From Hedera helix (lineage: Eukaryota; Streptophyta; Magnoliopsida; Apiales; Araliaceae): a stretch of DNA of 64,000 nucleotides. The translations under genes were made by a program, and so were the position numbers. The stretch is from contig OX359278.1 in the NCBI GenBank assembly GCA_947179155.2, positions 28,715,273-28,779,272 of the forward strand, read 5' to 3'. The notes beneath the pieces were generated by a model, which was not told the origin of the DNA, ran no database searches, and saw only the letters and a program-made list of their open reading frames with translations. Position 1 is the stretch's first letter, and each line of letters begins with the position of its first letter. This document shows, piece after piece, positions 28,611 through 41,827 of this stretch.

Positions 28611-31353
28611 AAAACTAAATCTGATGTTGCCAAAAGCAGGGTAAATATGGGTACTCTATGATGTTGGAATAGACAGAACTTTCCCCGGGTGTCGAAAGTC
28701 TATTAAAAAACAAGCAACATATCTGTGGGGGACAAAATTAATTGGAAAATTGAGAAATGAATGGACCCTAGCCGGAAGCAGACCATGTGAGAGTGACACC
28801 TTTGAAAAGAGTAGATGAAAAGACAAGTTAGCTTATGTAGCCAGAATCTTCTGGGGTTACTAATAACATACTAACACGGTGTAATTAACAACATTCCATA
28901 AAGCAAGATATAATATCTAACCATATAACATTGGGTCGCTTAGCACGTTATATGCGCTATGCTGTGCAAGAAGATGCGAGACAAAGATCTATACGAGAAA
29001 AAAACTTGCTAGTGAAGACTGTGAAGTCTATGAACTCAAATTTTAGGCTTGTTGAACTTAAACAAGGCCATTCGGTTAGTTTCTAGTTCTATGTAGGGAG
29101 GCAAAGAACTAGATATACAAGCAATGGGAATAATTTAGAACTTTGTATATTAAAGACAGTATCTTTCACGAATCCCTTAATGGAGGGACTAATTTCATAT
29201 ATATATATATATGGGGAAAATCAAATATCAACTAGACAGGGGAACGATAAGTATGAACACCATGACAAAGGATATGTATGGACAAACAGAGACATCAAAG
29301 ACATTAGGAGATAATAAAACATTGAAGAGAGGATTCATAATATTCACATAAGCTCCCTTCTTATGGTGACAGACCATTCTTAACCATCTGCTGGTTCCCT
29401 AAATTTGTTGCTTCGAGAATTTGACAGAGGAAATGGAAAGAAGTGGAAAGGAAAAGAAGAATTGAAGTTCTTTCATATTCTGTCCCTCCTTGAATAGTTA
29501 TTTTATTTATTTAAAGAAAATGTCTCAGGAAATGATTGTAAAGAAACAGATATGATGTAAAATAACCTTGCCATCTTGTTCTACTTTTTCATCTCATTTT
29601 TATTGATAAGTAATAAACAGAAATATTGTAAATTCCTTCACGATTTCTTAATTCTCTTTGGCGAATTGACAAGTGGAATGCAATTAATGGAAGTTGAATT
29701 AAAGGTTGAACAATATATGTCATTCTCAGTTCGTTGCAGTCTCTTCAGTCAAAATCAGTTTTAAAACTACTGACAGGAACTAATAAATTCACTCTTAGAA
29801 ATTAGTTTAGAAGCTATCCACATAATATGAATTTTCATCATAGGGGACAACTCCAAAGAAAATACAAACAAGGACATATATTAATCAAGAACATTATTTA
29901 ATGGTGTATGGATAAGGGGTGCCAGGTGGTGAATCTTAAAGGTCTGAATTGAGAAATATGGGCCAGCAAATGGGTCATGGGGAGGATAGTATTAAAGGTA
30001 CAGATGCAGCTAAATAGTTATATACAGTAAATATCAAAACTGGGTCCCACAACCCTCTATGAATACTCACGGACCCACATATATTGTCTGGAAAGCAGAT
30101 ATTGGAGAATATAATTTCACATTCAAAAACACTTGAGCTGGCCCGACAATTAAGCGTCCTAGTGGCGTTTCTATTCTTTGACAAAAACAGAGCTCACCCT
30201 TATTTAGCATGTGTTTTCTTGATAAGTTTCGTATTTTGTTCAGTAATTCACTGAAAAATATGAAAAATTTACTGAATTTAGTCTAGCTAGTCTTGCATCA
30301 GCTTAGAAAAAATAACGTGATCTACCAAATACTGTTTGAATTCCTATTCAAACATATAAATTGCTTGCTTACGTCAAGGAATAACTCTCACTTCTGGAAT
30401 GAACTAATTAGGGTAGTTTCCTTAACAAGTGGGCTATGTGGTACCTCTGGTTTCCTAGTTTTATGTTCTAATTCGGTCTTCAGTGATCAAAAAACAAAAA
30501 CCTAAAACCTCTCGCTTGTCCAAAACTCGGATGGGTTTTTGGATGTATATTCTTTAGCATATGAAAAAAGAGGGTAAATATTATCAGAATAATTTATTAT
30601 AACAAATAAAATACTTCCTAGAAACACTGAAAAGAAAAGAAAATAACTATAAAAGGTCTACAATGATGAACCAATTACTGCAAGGCTGTTGGTCATATAG
30701 ATTCTTAAAGTTCGCATGATCAAGTGCAACAGTATACCAATATACCTCCATATTCATATGTAGTATTATTATTGCCAATATAAATATCTAACCATAGGGA
30801 AAGTGGAAGAATTTTTGAACAGAGAAAAGGCTATGGTCCTTCTATACCTCTATATAAATTTGGGCACCATCAACTTTTTTAGTTCCATAATTCAAGTCTC
30901 AAGAAGACAATGGGAAAGGCTAGCTATAGTCAATTGGGAAGAAATGCAAAGTGGAACTGCAAATAGCAAGTTGTATTATTCTGCTAACCACTTGCCAGGC
31001 CACATTCAAAAAGTGGTACACGAAGGAGATTCTATTTAAGATGAAACACTTTTTATTTTTTTTAATGACAATGAACCCGGGTGTGAAGGTGAAGCACTTT
31101 TACTAATAGTAGAGTTTCATATATAAATAACAAAAATAAAAAATAAAAAAGCGTCTTCAATGCTACAGAAAAATAGTGCTCAGTTGATAATATAAAAACC
31201 CTGCTATAAGGTACTTTTATTATATTACCAAACACTTTGAAATGTAATTTTTTGAATTAAAAAGTGCTTTCCATCCAGCGGCAAACAGACGCTCAGCATT
31301 CAGCAACTATGAAGGGGCAATTAGGAACTTCATGTCTCACGTTATAGGGGCAG
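28611..31353. other. Intergenic region downstream of the pectate lyase gene; no gene recognised
   Basis: Contains short reading frames (29576-29764, 29975-30184, 30293-30505, 30803-31039) without motifs. There is a short (TA)n at 29199-29213. No repeats with clear ends were seen. Part of 31200-31353 may be the 3' untranslated region or a further small exon of the pectate lyase gene. Confidence 0.5.
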
Positions 31354-34300
31354 TTAAAGTGACATGGGTAATTGGGTATAAGAGTATGTAGAGTGACCAG
31401 AGAAATAAAGAGAAGAGGCACGTATATATATGTACCTGGGGCCGCCAAGGACACCGGCGGTAGAAGTGAGCTGGTCAATCATTGCAGCAGACTTGGGCTG
31501 GGCACCGGAATCCTCCGAATACTGACTGCCGAGTCCCTGACCTGAGGGCACAAAGTATGCTCCATTTACCATTGCATCCTCGTCCGATCTCCAGTCCCAC
31601 CCTTCCCAATCTCCCTTGTCTGTGTCCACACGCTTAGTCACCTGCAAATATAATAATAATCACAACATCATCAGAGCAGTTCAGAATGTAGCTGCTACTA
31701 GTACTAAGACAAAAACTGATTGACTTGCAGGCACTGCCAGCCTACTTGCTTTCTTCCAATCTGACTGGAAACACCATTTTTTTTCTTATTTTTCCTCTCA
31801 ATTCCTTTAACTCTCCCAGTTGGATTATATATTCTTGATGATCAGAAATTCCAATTTCCAGAGATAAACTTTTGAAGAAGTGTAAGAAACCATACCGTCT
31901 ATCATAAGGTTTTTGGGAGACCCATCTTTCTGTACTAAACTTTTATAAAAACTATGGATGCAACATACACTACTTTCCATCTGCTTCCTTATCTTTTCTT
32001 TATGTACTACATTGTCTTTTCTATATGCAATTTATTGTTTCTAATGTATTTCACACTGGTTATTTCATTTTGACATATCAATGAAAAAACAAAACAACCA
32101 CATTCAATGTTTGACAACTCAATTCAAAATACAGGAATTGAAAGCATTGAAATTCCATAGAACTGAAATTTAGTTAAAATTTGGTGCTCAATTCAAATTC
32201 CAAGGCTTAGAATTGAGTTGCTAAACATAAGATTCAATTTTTTGCCCAATAAAATGAGAAAAGACACGTATATCTATAGAGCATTAGCTCAGTTGCCAAA
32301 TTCTGTTGGTTTAAAATTACTACCTGTCTTCCTTTTTCCTTTTCAGGGGGAGAGAGGGAACCCCTTTTCATTGATTTCATTATTTTTCTTTCATTTCTTT
32401 TCAAGTCTAACCTATAGTTGAACCTGTAAGCGCCGATAATAATGTTAATACTGTGCTTGTGTTTTAGAGAACTCTAACATTATCTTAGCCAGTAAATCCA
32501 AAAACAAAACATTGTATTAGCCCATAACTATTTTTTAAAGTAGCTTTCAATTAAAACATCAAATCCCCTATTGGTAGTTATCCAATAGATGAAAACACTA
32601 GAACAAGTTAACAAATAATGATTTATATTGGAGTGATGCAAACAAATAAAATCCTGATCCAAAGGAAAGGATATCCCAAAATTCCTACTTTTTTGATTCA
32701 AAGTTCAAAATTTTGTTTTTAATTTTTTTATGAAGTAGAGAGGCAGTGTTTTTTAATACATCTAACTTAGAGTCCATAGGGATCTTCAACATGGTGTGGG
32801 AGTATATCACACACTGCCCATAGCGAGTCGATATTCTCCTTTCCAAATGACTGTTGGAACATAAGTCAAAATGTTAACAAGAGATTATTCTTTTCACATG
32901 CAAACTACACAGAGAATTATGAATAATTGCAGTTACCAAATTCGCATAAAAAATATTCATCTTCAAGCAAACAATATAACCGAATTACTCAAATAATTCC
33001 AAATACCTCCTTGGAGGATGGGTCAAACGGTGCCGTGTAACGATTGCCCTGGCTATTGATAGTTGGATTAGCACTACCCCCGATAGCATACATCTTCCAT
33101 TCCGTAAAATCATTGTTCACAATATGAAAGTACCCAAGTCTACACCGGGGCATACGTTGTATCAATCCCACTCCAAAATGATTAAATGCTATTGTCACCT
33201 GTAACAAAATTATATACTTTATGAAAATTTGTGTTTATAAAATTGAAAATATGACAAATATAAACGGATAATGAATTTATATGACGACTTAAAACCATAT
33301 TAACACTTAAAATAGAAAGTTGTTTCAAAATGTTAAGACTTTGTTACCTGCATTCCCTTATCAAGCATGTAGCCATCGTCATGTCCCAAGAGCATCACTT
33401 TGTCATGATGCGAAAAATAATTATTTGAAATTGTGATGGCTGTAGAACCCATTGTGGCATCAATCAAACCGTCCGTGCAGTGCGAAATAGCACAATGATC
33501 AACCCAAATATTCCTAGACCCAAAGATGGTGATCCCATCACCGTCCGATTTGCCTTTGTGTTCAACATTGGTTGGACTCAACCTTATATTAGCATGCCCA
33601 GAAGGCATACAGTTGCAAACATGAACATTGTGAATAATAACATTGCTGACGTCCTGAATAGTAATGCACCCAGCGCCGGTGATATACACCTTAGCGCCAC
33701 GGCCATCAATGGTCTTAAAGCTACTGACAATGAGCTCATGTTTGAGCTGGATTTCCATATTGGCCGAGAATATGACCCAGAGGGGTTCAGTTTGGATCAC
33801 GGCGTGCCGAAGGGTGCCCGGAGTTGGGTTAGCCACATCATGGTCGGAGGAGTCTGTGACTACATAGATCTGGCCAGCTTTGCCGCCGGCTGCGCCCTTC
33901 CCGAACCCAATGGCGCAGTCGGCAAGGCGTTGGCGGTTGCTGGCCCAGTTTGGGTCACACTGCCAGCAGTCATCAATTGGGTTGCCGGTAAGGCATGATT
34001 GCTGGGTTTTGGACTCCACATTGGAAGTGGAAATTAGTATTCTTCTGTAAGAACAAGAAACATAAAACCAGAGCAAATATTACTGTTTTGCTAGCAAAAC
34101 AAAGTAACCACTAAACATACAGATTACAAAAATTCTTGAATGAGAAAAAGCTAACCCTTTTTTTTTTCCTTCTAGTTTTTAGTGAATAAACTGAAAGACC
34201 AAGAATGTACGAAAATAAAAATATCTGAAATTTTGCAAAATTTGGCTCAAAATATCTCATGAAGTAGTGCCCTGAATGAAAAAGACACAAATTTTAGCCA

Positions 34301-34568
34301 AAACAAAGATGGGAACTTTTCTCTATCTAGAGTTGAAATTTGTCTGAAAAGAAAAAAGACCCAAATCACAGAATGCTGGAGGGAGAAAATCACAGAGATT
34401 CAACTCATGAATGAGTAAGTAAGTTTATTGAGGGGAATGTTCTGCTTACCTTTGAACTTCCTGCACCACAGCTTCAGGGTTGGGGTGTTGATGAGGGAGA
34501 GTTAGATTGAGGGTGGCTCCAATAAAAGGAGATAAAGACATTAAGATAATGCATGTAAAAGGAAGCAT
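31354..34568 (-). CDS. Pectate lyase (polysaccharide lyase family 1), four recognised exons
   Basis: Secreted enzyme that cleaves de-esterified pectin by calcium-dependent beta-elimination. Minus-strand exons: 34568-34450, 34044-33348, 33198-33007 and 31641 to 31436 or 31354, all with GT-AG introns in compatible phase. The first 22 residues (MLPFTCIILMSLSPFIGATL..) form a signal peptide. Family motifs: NPIDDCWQCDPNW at 61-73, TLRHAVIQ, KTIDGRGA, DGDGITIFGSRNIWVDH at 207-223, SHCTDGLIDATMGST, and the catalytic LIQRMPR at 284-290. AIGGSANPTINSQGNRY follows. A donor-like CAG|GTACAT at 31436 suggests a small fifth exon; reading through instead gives a stop at 31354 and about 431 residues. The start chosen is the first ATG that opens a signal peptide. 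The cysteines in WVDHCAISHC are a local variation. Confidence 0.92.
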
Positions 34569-34649
34569 TATTGGAGTAGCAATAATAGAAGGGAGTATAT
34601 GTCTTACTTTGTAATGCTCATTCCGCACAATTTAGAAAAATGTGATGGT

Positions 34650-34658
34650 ATTTATATA
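34650..34658 (-). promoter_or_regulatory. TATA box of the pectate lyase gene
   Basis: Minus-strand ATTATATAAATA lies about 85 bp upstream of the chosen ATG, leaving room for a leader of roughly 50 bp. Confidence 0.5.
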
Positions 34659-34699
34659 ATTATTGCAAGAGATTACATGTAATAATGACAATTATCCTC

Positions 34700-35619
34700 T
34701 ATATAATTGAAATTATAATTAGTAAGGTTTTTGATTGAACAGAAAGAAAGGAAGATATTTGGGGATGCTGTGATGGAGACACCATGAAATGGAGACACAA
34801 AAACACTCACATTCTTAACTTGATTGATAATCATTCTAGGGATATGGGGAGGAAATCCCTCTCAGGGTGAAAAAGAGAGAGAAAACTTGGAGAGAGAAAA
34901 TAGGGGCTTTTGCTTTTTTCCAGAATGAAGAAAATCCCTCTTTTGTTGTTCTCACTGGAACTGGTTTTTTTTGGGAGGTTTTGGCTGCTGGGTGTTGAAG
35001 ATTCTTTGCGCAAAAGGTAAGTAAAGATTTTTAAAAGCTGATGATGAACATGACCAATTAATTAATAGATATTTTTAAATTATTTCAATAATGGGATGAT
35101 TTTTGGAATCTTTATATGATTTTAAAATGTGAAAATTAAAAATGATATCATAAATGAGTGACACTAATTTTAGTTTTGCGGAAGTTTATTCACGTTACTA
35201 CATCATTTCAATGTCCTATAAATTTATACAGTTAAAATGTATATAAAAAATATTTAATATTGAACGCTTTTGACACGAGTGGTATCCTCAACTCACGATA
35301 ACAACGAGGTTAAGGGATTGAGTCTTTGTATCCCAAGAAAAAAAGTGTGAGTGTGTTTAATTACAGTCTAAATTAACAAAAAAAAAATTAAAATTAAACA
35401 AGGCTCTTTAGTTTGTCGAAACAAAAATTATGCTGGCAAATTAAATATATTTTTAACGATACTTAAAATTTTAAATCACACCTATTGTTTTGACAATGCT
35501 TTATAACTACAATGTATATACATGAGATATGTACGAAGAAAGAATGACCACTCAAATTTATTATATTTTATCGCATATATTTTTACGTTGATCGTAATCT
35601 AATGTCGTCATATATTTGT

Positions 35620-35681
<62 letters not shown>

Positions 35682-37090
35682 TTTTTTTATAGAGAATTAA
35701 TATTTTTATATATTTTTTTGATATTTTCATATAATTTTTTTTACATAAATATAAAATAAATTTTATTTTCATTTGAGAAATAACATATGAAAATATAAAA
35801 AAATACTCCTCTTTTTCATAACACAAATGGTACATATGACAATCATAATCACAAGAAAATAATGACATTTATCCACATCTAACAACTAAAGGACACGAGG
35901 ATCAACTTTATCACCGCTCATATACGCCAATAATATACAAGAGCATGTTTATTGGGCGCCCCATGTCTTTTGACCTTTTACGCGTTCGGAAACTATTTAT
36001 AAGTTAATTAATTTAATTTATAAATAATTAAATTATAAAAATTTAAAAAGTTATTTCAGAATAATTTTTATTTATTTATAAATTAAAAAAAAAGTCAAAA
36101 TAAATAAATAATTTTTTTGGTACTTAAAAAATATAACTTATAAGTCATTTTTTTAAAAGCAGTCAACCATTATGAAATACATAAATGCCTTCTTTTATTT
36201 TTTTAATATTCTTTTTATTAAAAGATATTTTAGTAATCTTTACATTTTACTTAATTTTTAAGTCATTATTAACCGAACACATCCACAACTATTACTTATA
36301 ATTTTCGACTTATAAATAAAAATGATGTCAAACACATTTATTTATAAATTTACTAAAATTTTAACTTATAAATATACTAAAATGCTAATTTTAAATAAAA
36401 AAAAATATCCCCGACAAGCCCGTGTTCATGATCTAAAGTTATAATATAAAATAATTATATATATTTTATAGATTTCATATAAAAAATTCATAACTCATAC
36501 TCTTACTAGACATCTCTCAACATTCTAACATTCAAAATTTGATCAAATGATCAAGTATTCTACTCGTCCTCTAAATTAAATTGTCAACGGAACCCATTTA
36601 ATTTCTTGAAAATAATTGTCGTCCGTGTAATTAAATTTGGGAAGACAAATATTGTTCGCAGAATTAAACATACAAAATTAAAACAAAAAGGTCTTTTTTT
36701 TTCTCTATTTTTTTTCCGATCACAATTTGGACGATAGTAGTTTGTTATAAAGGATATCCTTATTACTATACATATGAATCATTCCCCTAATTATATTTTC
36801 ATAAAAATATAAAATTAAGGACATATTTTTCAAAGAGACTGCCAAACCATTTTGCACTTCTATGTATATGAAGTTACTTTAGAGTCTGTAGCTAGACTGA
36901 ATTAGAGAGCAACATGGAAGAAGAGAGGAGATTGGAAATCAATAATATGCCAATTCAATTACGATGACAATTTCTCAAAAAAATAAAAATAAATAAATAA
37001 ATAAATAAATTACGATGACAAGTATAAGAAAATGCATGTTTACACGACTTAATTTGAGTCCCCAAAATATAAAACACTTACATAAACTAA
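34700..37090. other. AT-rich intergenic DNA upstream of the pectate lyase gene
   Basis: Includes an (AT)29 microsatellite at 35622-35679. The 35985-36390 segment is rich in TTATAAGT / ACTTATAA words, with CGCGTTCGGAAACTATTTAT near the left and TTAACCGAACACATCC inside. It resembles a decayed hAT-type MITE, but the ends could not be fixed. No gene recognised. Confidence 0.5.
35622..35679. repeat. (AT)n microsatellite
   Basis: About 29 AT units without interruption. Confidence 0.98.
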
Positions 37091-37099
37091 CATAATTAT

Positions 37100-38780
37100 A
37101 ATTACGACGATATTGTGTACAGCACGGTAAAAGATACACCAAGTCCTCATTAAAATTATTGCAATATTATTTTACACTTGGTGAGGACTACTACAACAAT
37201 TATATCGAACCGTCACTTCATTCTCATGTTCTCTCTGCTAGCCTCGGTTATATTCTTATTTCCTGAAAGAAATTAAAAAAAATAAAAAAGTGAGCTCAAA
37301 TAACTCAGTAAAAAATATTATTACTAAGATAACATGAAATAAAATTATTTTTAACCTTCAACAATGATTAAATTAGAGATTTAGAAAAAGTTAGACATTA
37401 TAAGCCTAAAATAAATAACTATAATGGAGTGAGAAATCCATTAAAAAAGTCAAATAAACAATAATGCTTAATATTCTCTTCAATTTAAAAATTCATCATT
37501 TGGACTTCATCATCAATAACACCAATGATCATGATCATGTCAAATAACAATTTCTCTTTGCACCGAGGCCAAAAAGAACTTTCATCGCATGTCCTTGCCA
37601 TATAGGCTAAAGACACCTAACAATCATATTACCTTTGCACTTAGACCAAAGACATTCAGTCCTTATAACTAGTACAAACAACAATAATATAAAGAATGGG
37701 CACAAATAATAAGAATAATAAAATAAAAAATAAACATTAGAGATTTATAATTTATTTATGTTTACAGAATAATTTCATTTGTCTAGAATCCAATAATGTC
37801 TAAATTGTCAAAATGATATCCAGAAATATTAGAATGTGTCTAAGTTCAAGGATAATGTACAAGTTTCACAAGTAGAAAATTCATGGTACCAAAAAATGCT
37901 TAATAGTCTAAAACGTTTACAGTTCAAAGAGAAAGTTCAAGGTCCAAACTATTCATAGTTCAAAAGTTCATAGTTCAAATGTAACAATAAGAGTTCAATA
38001 GGAATGTTCATGTCAAAATATAAGATAAAGAACAAACTATTAAGAAAATTTTAATTAATTGTTATTTCAAGAATTTTTACCATTTAATATTATGAGAGGT
38101 ACAAACATATATATATATATATATTACCGTAGTAAGTTTAAATATTAAGAAATGAAGAAAGATGATATGTCTTACCTTAGCACGTGACTAAATTATGCTT
38201 TTGATGTAATTGATTAACCTATATTTATATTAATAATTTAATATGTAACTACCATGTATAAGTTTTATGGTGCACACTATTTTGTAACTTGTAAAATTGT
38301 CCAAAATGATTTAATAGTATTTGTAGAATAAATTGGTGTAGTATACAAAATGGAGTGGAGTAAACTTTCAAAATAATTTTGAAAGAATAAAATAACTTTT
38401 CAAAACAATCTTCTAGATGAAGTTTCTCAAAATGAATCTTCTAAAGAAAAAGTTGTAAACATTGTATGTACGTGAGTGTTTGTGCAATTATTACTTTTGA
38501 GAAAAGACTCACCAGAGTAATTCTTGCACATTTAGTGGCATTGCCAAAACTTAAAATATCCTTACCACATTCAAGAGAAATACTCCCAACATAATAGCAC
38601 AAAAGAAATGAGAAGTATGAGAAATCCTTTTACTGGAGTCCCCCTTTTATAGGCCATCCCCCCTTTACGGTTCAAACTTGTCTACCTAATATTAATTACA
38701 CTTTTGACTACATACTTTATGTTTTTCTTTGTTGTCGCTTGATTTTATGAGCTCGCCTAAAATTCCCAAAAATCACGAAC
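37100..38780 (-). repeat. Diverged Gypsy LTR remnant, minus orientation
   Basis: Words shared with the LTR at 4971-7632 appear in reversed orientation and order. GAGCTCAAATAACTCAGTA at 37290 matches the TGGGCTATTTGAGCTCACC region near 7368. The GCACCGAGGCC / CACTTAGACCAAAG blocks (37560-37655) match the GGCCTGGGGCAAAG repeats. CTTACCTTAGCACGTGACT at 38171 matches AGTCACGTGTTAAGGTAAG near 6153. Neither terminus is clear and no coding domain is attached. Confidence 0.55.
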
Positions 38781-39234
38781 TACTTGCACAATGGAACAAA
38801 CACACTGAGAGGAGCCTGACAGCTTGGGCCATCGGGGGATAGCTCCGGTGTAAGAATAAGTATAGGACAAAAGTGATAACAATGGAGGAAATTAAATTAC
38901 TGAAAAATAATAAAATTTTGTATGAGAATAATTTGTGTACCGTTTCCTTGCTTATGACTGTATTTATAGTTATTTAGATCCACCTGAGACCAATTAGGAA
39001 TGTGAATTCTTTTTAGAATCACTTTATAACTGCTTTTAATTATGGACCGTGTCCTTTTCAATTTAAAACTCCAAATCTCCATAAATAAGGAAACACAATC
39101 TCAAACGAACATGGACTCTCCCATTTAAAAGTCAAGTCGCCATAATTAACTGTAATGGGCCAACACCGGATCTAGGCTACTAAATAAGTTGGGTTGCACC
39201 TTAGCCAGACCCAAACAAATATATCCCAATTTTG

Positions 39235-39250
39235 CCCCCCCCCCCCCCCC
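39235..39250. repeat. Sixteen-base C run
   Basis: A C homopolymer between AT-rich flanks. Such runs are error-prone in sequencing, so the length may be inexact. Confidence 0.9.
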
Positions 39251-39600
39251 ACTCTCCTAATTTAAAGAACTTTAAATAGGAGAGTAACAACCAAATAAAT
39301 AACCTAAATAATTGCTATTAAATCTCTAATAATTACACGTTGGTAAAAATTTAATATCCCCCCTTGTCAATGAGCACATGTTGTCATTAATACACCTATC
39401 ATTACTTTTTCGTGTGTCTCTTCAAAATTTAGTCGCCATTGATTAACGCACCTCATTATTACCCTCCAATATAAAACTTTCACCCTTTCATTTTAAAGTT
39501 CTATAGTCTATAGTACTCTCAATCTCTCGCTTTCTTCTCCATCTCTGCAACTAAAACTCAGTTCATTTTTCTTTAATCATTTATTCCTTTAACAACTACC

Positions 39601-41827
39601 ATGGCCAGAAAAGCCCATTTCCCTGTATCTCCTCCTCGTTCTTCCCCAAACACCAGTTCCAACAGAGAAGCCAAGATACGAAAGAAATACGAATTTGAAG
39701 ATGACTACTCCTCTGTAAACACCAAATCTAACGTTAACCCTACACAACTCGAATTTATTCGCAACCAATACCAAATCCCTCTTCAATATGACATTCAGAT
39801 CCTAGAACCCCATGAGAGAATGTACTGGCAACCAGAAGGGGGATCGGAGTCCCTATCTATGCCCTTAAGTACGACGTCCGATTCCCCATCCACCATTGTA
39901 TCTCAGAAATCCTTAACTTCACCGAGATAGGGTTTTCACAGCTCATCCCAAACTCATACATCCACTTGATATGTTTTATCACATACTGCAAAGATCTGGG
40001 GGACACTCCCGCCCTAAATATGTTCTTAGGATATTTTAAGGTGAACAACTCCAAGGTACCGGGCTTCTAACAGGCCACCTAGTACTCAAATAGAAAGGTG
40101 TGGATGGCCACACCCAGCAGCAACAAAGGATGACATCCATCTTGGATATTCCTCAGTGGAACTGACATACACCTGATACAACCATGGGGATTGCCATCAC
40201 AGAAACCCATAGGCTTCTTCCCGATCGAAGAATACCGAGAAGAAGAGTTCAACAAGCTACTGACGAATATGCCAACCGACTAATGGCTGATCAAGGTCCT
40301 ATCCGACCACCACTGGTTATTCAATCACGGCTGTAAGTATCCTCTTTCCAACTTTAAATTACACTCTTACTCAATTCTTCCCCTTCCCTTTATTTTCCTT
40401 TTACTAAATCTGAACACTCTTCTTTGCAGTAATCCTTTTTAAACAAAATAAAGAGGAAGAAGACTTTACCATACCACCACCATCTTATTAAGACGGACCA
40501 TCTTTCCAACCACCATCCCCCTTTTCTTCCTCCTCTACCTCTGAACCACCTGGGGAACCTCTTATCCAAAAACCAAGGTAAGCAACCCCACCCCCAACAC
40601 AAACATCACCTCTGACTACTAAAGCAATAGAAACAGCCAATCCCTCCAAACCAAATAAACCCCGTAACATAAAACATGTAGCTAAGAAATCAAACACCAT
40701 CAAAAGTAAAATTTCAGCAAGAATTATCGAATCCGAAACTTCTTTAATCCCGAATAAACCTGAACAAACAATTCCTGAAGACCAACCAACCACTAGAGTT
40801 CCTGAATACCAACCAACCAACACAGTTCCTGAAGACCAACCAATCACTTCCATCCTCGAAAACTAAACAACCACTTCAATAAAAATCCCACCTAACAACC
40901 TCAAAACAAGAAAATCAGACCACAGACAACCAACCTTAACTTAACACCACCATTTTAGAACCACCCAAAAAAAGAAATGCCTTTGAAATTTCTGATGAAG
41001 AAAAATAAAGAAGAATGAAAGCCAACAGAAAAAAAACCTCCAGCCCAACACCAAAATCCTCTCATAAACCAACAGAAATTTCACTGCAACCTAACTCCTC
41101 CACCTAACCAACTTCAACTGAGCAACAAACCCAACCGTCTAACATACCCTCATCTTTTAATCCGACGCCCTCTAACCATTCTTCCTCCAAAAGTTATCCA
41201 TCCACTTTCTGGCCAGTCGATCCCAGTGACCCTTTCCCTTTTCCGCCTATAATCACTTTAACTTTACTGTCAACAACGACAATTTCTAAAACTACACTGA
41301 CTGAGAGCTTCTCTTAACTTCAGGAATCCACCAGGGTTGAGTAAGTACCCCCCTTTATTCATTTAATAATCTCCAAAACTAATTAATTTTTATCTAACCT
41401 CTTTCTTATTTCAGTTCCTTGAAGCCTTTAGCTGTCTCTTAGGTTAACAAATAAAAGGACCTGGCTCTGACGGAATCATAAAGGACCTAAAGGCCAAACG
41501 CAAGAAGACTTCAGAAGAGAAACAAAAACTCCAACAAGAAAAGGCCAATCTCCAAACTGCCACTAACCAATTACAACAACAACTTAACTCAGCAACTGAA
41601 ACTGAGCAGAAGTTGACTGAAGAGCGCAACCAACTTCAACAATAGAATACCGAGCTCGAATAACAACAATCCAAACAAATTGAAGAAAACAAATAATTAA
41701 AACTCTAAGTTGACAACCTCACCAAAGAAGTCCAACGACAATATGCCTAATTCCAAAGATCCTGCATTATCATCACCGACCTCAAAAACGCCAACAAACA
41801 ACTGAAGAAACAAGCCCAGACCATAAC
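39601..41827 (+). pseudogene. Decayed spliced gag-like 'putative gypsy-type transposon' protein with coiled-coil tail
   Basis: A TATA-like CAATATAAAAC at about 39468, a pyrimidine-rich leader and ACTACCATGG precede a frame starting MARKAHFPVSPPRSSPNTSS. After about residue 79 the frame shifts by one base in a G run near 39838. The next frame reads YDVRFPIHHCISEILNFTEI and QLIPNSYIHLICFITYC, the pattern of the plant transposon-associated domain listed in Pfam as 'putative gypsy type transposon'. Stops of TAA/TAG type then accumulate, many explainable as CAA/CAG to TAA/TAG. Two introns look intact (GTAAGT at 40336 to TTTGCAG at 40429; GTAAGTA near 41341 to TTTCAG near 41414). The tail (41440-41820) is a Lys/Glu/Gln coiled coil, cut off by an LTR at 41828. 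Confidence 0.6.

Noticed and set aside
30803..31039. A 78-codon plus-strand frame near the pectate lyase 3' end
   Set aside because: No recognisable motif and no supporting signals; ordinary chance length for this region.
33480..33998. A 172-codon plus-strand reading frame opposite the pectate lyase gene
   Set aside because: It is the antisense shadow of the second pectate lyase exon; the minus strand has conserved catalytic motifs and splice sites, the plus strand none.
34446..34628. A longer pectate lyase N-terminus beginning at 34628
   Set aside because: It would need a GTG start; the ATG at 34568 opens a good signal peptide and fits the TATA position.
39235..39250. C run as a G-quadruplex or regulatory site
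   Set aside because: A plain homopolymer, most simply slippage, with uncertain true length.
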